25,530 bases of DNA from QYOJ01 sp043810345 (GTDB lineage Bacteria > Bacteroidota > Bacteroidia > Bacteroidales > FEN-979). Position numbers and translations under genes: made by a program. Below are positions 23,781 to 25,530 of this stretch, in pieces. A model generated the notes under the pieces. It made no database searches. It was not told the origin of the DNA and worked only from the letters and a program-made list of their open reading frames with translations. Positions within the stretch are counted from its first letter, which is position 1. Every line of letters starts with the position of its first letter. The DNA is taken from contig JBDROF010000005.1 of NCBI GenBank assembly GCA_043810345.1, positions 1 through 25,530 on the forward strand, read 5' to 3'.

Positions 23781-23811
23781 TTGTATCTTGCGCTAAATTG
23801 CGGTAAATTTA
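23781..23811 (+). promoter_or_regulatory. Promoter of the 345-residue lipoprotein gene
   Basis: TTG at 23781-23783, 20 bp, then TAAATTTA at 23804-23811, one mismatch from TAnnTTTG. The ATG at 23846 lies 34 bases further on. The remainder of the 23752-23846 gap shows no gene. Confidence 0.45.
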
Positions 23812-23845
23812 TGCCTTAATCCTGAAACAACCAACCTCCCAAACT

Positions 23846-24883
23846 ATGTTTCAACGAGTAAATCAAATCGTTTACAGCCACATTTCCAAGATTATCCCAA
23901 AGATCATTTTCTCCCTGCTCGTCGTCGTTCTGATCATCCCCGAACAGGCCTGTAATAAAGAAGCTACATTTGACAGTGCCGCGGTTACCCTCAACCAGTT
24001 GAAGGGGACCTGGAGGGGACGAATCACTACATTTAAAAGCAATACCGCCATTGAAAAAACCGGTGATGTATCCTTTTTCAACAACACGGCGGGAGATCTC
24101 CTTAATGGCATCTTTGAACTGGGACAGATCAACTTCCTGGAAGGGTTTATGTTCCAGCACGGCACCCTCTATTTCAAACTGATCCTTAGTGATTCCACCA
24201 ATCCACAGTGTGCCAACTGGAACCTTGGCGGGTATGTCTATCTGCAGGAAGATAACCTGATGGTTGTCCGCATGGCTGGCAACGAATGTGGCCCTCTTGG
24301 GAAGCAGTTTGTAACCTATGAAGGGTATCTGATCCTCGTCAATCCGATTATGGATCCCTCCACCTACTTCAGCTTCGCACAAACCGGGAGAACATGGAGC
24401 TATGAAACCCAACTCTACAACGGAACTACCTGTGAAGTGCAACAGAATATCGGATCCCAACCCTCCCCAAACCTGTTTACCGTAACCGAAACCAACAATT
24501 GTGGCTGGCCTATTGTTCAGCGGCAATTCAACTGGCAGGTTGAACCTTTCCGGTTTTCCGTCATGGCCGGCACCTCGGCTACCGATATCCTTTACTCCTT
24601 TCACCTGGATGCCGTGATTAATAAAAAATACAGGTTTATTAACGGCGACGACACCTCCTATGTTACACTCATCAACCCCGATGTGCCGGTGAACGTCACT
24701 GCCGGGTCCTACACATGCGGAAAATATTCCATTGAGTTGCGGAGGCATTCATCCACCAACGTTATTACCAAAGGCACTATCTACCTGAGTAAACAGCACG
24801 GCTTCATCAAAATGGAATATACGGAACCTTCCGATTCGACGAACATTCAGAGTCAGGTTCTCACCACGATACTATTTCCGTGA
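23846..24883 (+). CDS. Lipoprotein of unknown function
   Basis: 345 residues. The N-terminus has a long basic/polar leader (MFQRVNQIVYSHISKIIPK), a strong hydrophobic core (IIFSLLVVVLIIP) and Cys36 in PEQACNKE, fitting a Bacteroidetes lipoprotein. The mature part is strand-rich. An early 'LNQLKGTWRGRITTF' resembles the opening of lipocalin-like Bacteroidetes proteins ('L.G.W.G'), and the sequence seems to fall in two halves (about 45-170 and 175-345). Four cysteines in the mature part (PQCANW, ECGPLG, TCEVQQ, NCGWP) plus one near YTCGKY could form disulfides. No catalytic motif is seen and the family is not recognised. Own promoter; single-gene unit. Confidence 0.7.
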   Translation: MFQRVNQIVYSHISKIIPKIIFSLLVVVLIIPEQACNKEATFDSAAVTLNQLKGTWRGRITTFKSNTAIEKTGDVSFFNNTAGDLLNGIFELGQINFLEGFMFQHGTLYFKLILSDSTNPQCANWNLGGYVYLQEDNLMVVRMAGNECGPLGKQFVTYEGYLILVNPIMDPSTYFSFAQTGRTWSYETQLYNGTTCEVQQNIGSQPSPNLFTVTETNNCGWPIVQRQFNWQVEPFRFSVMAGTSATDILYSFHLDAVINKKYRFINGDDTSYVTLINPDVPVNVTAGSYTCGKYSIELRRHSSTNVITKGTIYLSKQHGFIKMEYTEPSDSTNIQSQVLTTILFP

Positions 24884-24906
24884 TATAAACACAATGTCTA
24901 TACATT

Positions 24907-24966
24907 CCGTCATCCGTCATGAGGGAATATCCGGGACCCGATATCTGGTATCCGGTATCCGGGTTC
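24907..24966. repeat. Heptamer tandem array (CGGTATC-type x6) touching the hutU stop codon
   Basis: CCGTCAT twice (24907-24920), then six 7-bp units from 24925: GAATATC, CGGGACC, CGATATC, TGGTATC, CGGTATC, CGGGTTC. The last unit runs into the hutU stop codon (24965-24967). Confidence 0.8.
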
Positions 24967-25530
24967 AGAACAAACCTTCAATCAACGTTTGCTCCACTTT
25001 ATTCGGCAGCGTAACCTGTAATCCGGGTTCCTCCTCCATTGCCCGTTTGATCGCAAAAATCGCCTCTTTGTTCCGGGCCCAGGCGCGACGGGCGATGCCG
25101 TTGTTGACATCCCAGTGTAACATAGTCCTCAGTCTCCAGTCTGCAGTCTCCGACCCATCCAAAACCATCCCGAAGCCGCCGTTGATTACCTCTCCCCATC
25201 CTACTCCGCCACCGTTGTGGATCGAAACCCAGGTAGCACCGCGGAAGCTGTCGCCGATCACATTCTGGATGGCCATGTCGGCCGTGAAGGAAGATCCGTC
25301 ATAGATATTTGACGTTTCACGATAAGGGGAGTCCGTGCCTGACACATCGTGATGATCACGTCCCAGAACGATCGGGGCAGATATCCTGCCATCCCGTATC
25401 GCCTGGTTGAAAGCGGCAGCAATTTTTGTGCGCCCTTCACAATCGGCATACAGGATCCGCGCCTGGGAACCCACCACCAGGTTGTTCTTCCCGGCTTCCC
25501 GGATCCAGTGGATGTTATCCCGCATCTGCA
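24965..25530 (-). CDS. hutU: Urocanate hydratase, C-terminal part (cut by window edge)
   Basis: The frame is open from the window edge to a TGA at 24965, about 188 residues of a protein normally 550-670 long; the apparent Met at 25525 is internal. Urocanate hydratase converts urocanate to imidazolonepropionate in histidine breakdown, with bound NAD+, in the cytoplasm. Signatures: GSQARILYADCEGR, APIVLGRDHHDVSGTDSP, ATWVSIHNGGGVGWGE and MLHWDVNNGIARRAWARN. It is the bacterial type with the ILYAD wording. Other hut genes would lie to the right. A 7-bp repeat array lies within it (25124-25151). Confidence 0.93.
   Translation of the reverse strand, partial: QMRDNIHWIREAGKNNLVVGSQARILYADCEGRTKIAAAFNQAIRDGRISAPIVLGRDHHDVSGTDSPYRETSNIYDGSSFTADMAIQNVIGDSFRGATWVSIHNGGGVGWGEVINGGFGMVLDGSETADWRLRTMLHWDVNNGIARRAWARNKEAIFAIKRAMEEEPGLQVTLPNKVEQTLIEGLF
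25124..25151. repeat. Heptamer array (AGTCYNC x4) inside hutU
   Basis: AGTCCTC, AGTCTCC, AGTCTGC, AGTCTCC on the plus strand, 25124-25151. It encodes about nine residues (SETADWRLR) just before MLHWDVNNG. The intergenic array at 8343-8370 uses the same 7-bp wording (including AGTCTGC). Confidence 0.75.

Noticed and set aside
23816..24748. Minus-strand open frame of 310 codons
   Set aside because: Opposite the lipoprotein gene at 23846-24883, which has a promoter, signal and lipobox; the antisense frame has none.

Overview
The window looks like a chromosomal piece of a Bacteroidota (Bacteroidetes) genome. Evidence: Bacteroidetes-type promoters (TTG, about 20 bp, TAnnTTTG) sit in front of several genes; there are many signal-peptide or lipobox proteins; and a Bacteroidetes-style envelope block is present (OstA-like protein, MCE/MlaD protein, amidase, LptD, RidA). 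No rRNA, tRNA, CRISPR array, insertion sequence or phage gene was recognised.

Layout. 1-493 (-): start of a TolC-type efflux protein, cut by the window edge. 659-6005 (+): probable operon of a PKD lipoprotein, a polytopic membrane protein with C-terminal TPRs (TMTC-like), and a 1032-residue exported protein with a zinc-metallopeptidase motif, a TolB/PD40 propeller and a probable outer-membrane barrel. 6133-6804 (+): short two-blade propeller protein, probably a truncated sensor. 6881-8191 (-): AAA+ ATPase/DUF4143 protein with its own promoter inside a 17-bp direct repeat. 8463-11863 (-): gatE-gatD, the archaeal-type Glu-tRNA(Gln) amidotransferase. 12001-12491 (-): two paralogous small membrane proteins. 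12565-19047: envelope block. 19146-19532 (+): ridA. 19585-23451 (-): tightly overlapping ECF sigma factor, membrane anti-sigma-like protein and exported TPR-CHAT protease. 23480-23752 (-): probable broken small lipoprotein gene. 23846-24883 (+): lipoprotein of unknown function. 24965-25530 (-): C-terminal part of urocanate hydratase, cut by the window edge.

Two things stand out. First, the sigma/anti-sigma/TPR-CHAT operon places a predicted caspase-like protease next to a one-pass membrane protein with an anti-sigma-like N-terminus. The protease has an export signal, and the partner's C-terminal domain should be on the same side of the membrane. This suggests a protease-gated transcription switch, comparable in logic to the TPR-CHAT/Csx30/sigma module of type III-E CRISPR, but here without CRISPR and apparently outside the cytoplasm. 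That is inference. Second, most intergenic gaps carry short tandem arrays with a 7-bp (sometimes 8- or 10-bp) period but different unit sequences. They often lie right against stop codons, and the same kinds of repeat, plus a two-hairpin GC-rich element, occur in frame inside the 1032-residue protein and perhaps hutU. The gatDE pair in a bacterium is a third notable point.

Functional links: OstA-like protein, LptD and MCE protein point to LPS and lipid traffic to the outer membrane, with the amidase acting on peptidoglycan. The operon at 659-6005 is an exported or membrane unit of unknown role. gatDE makes Gln-tRNA(Gln).
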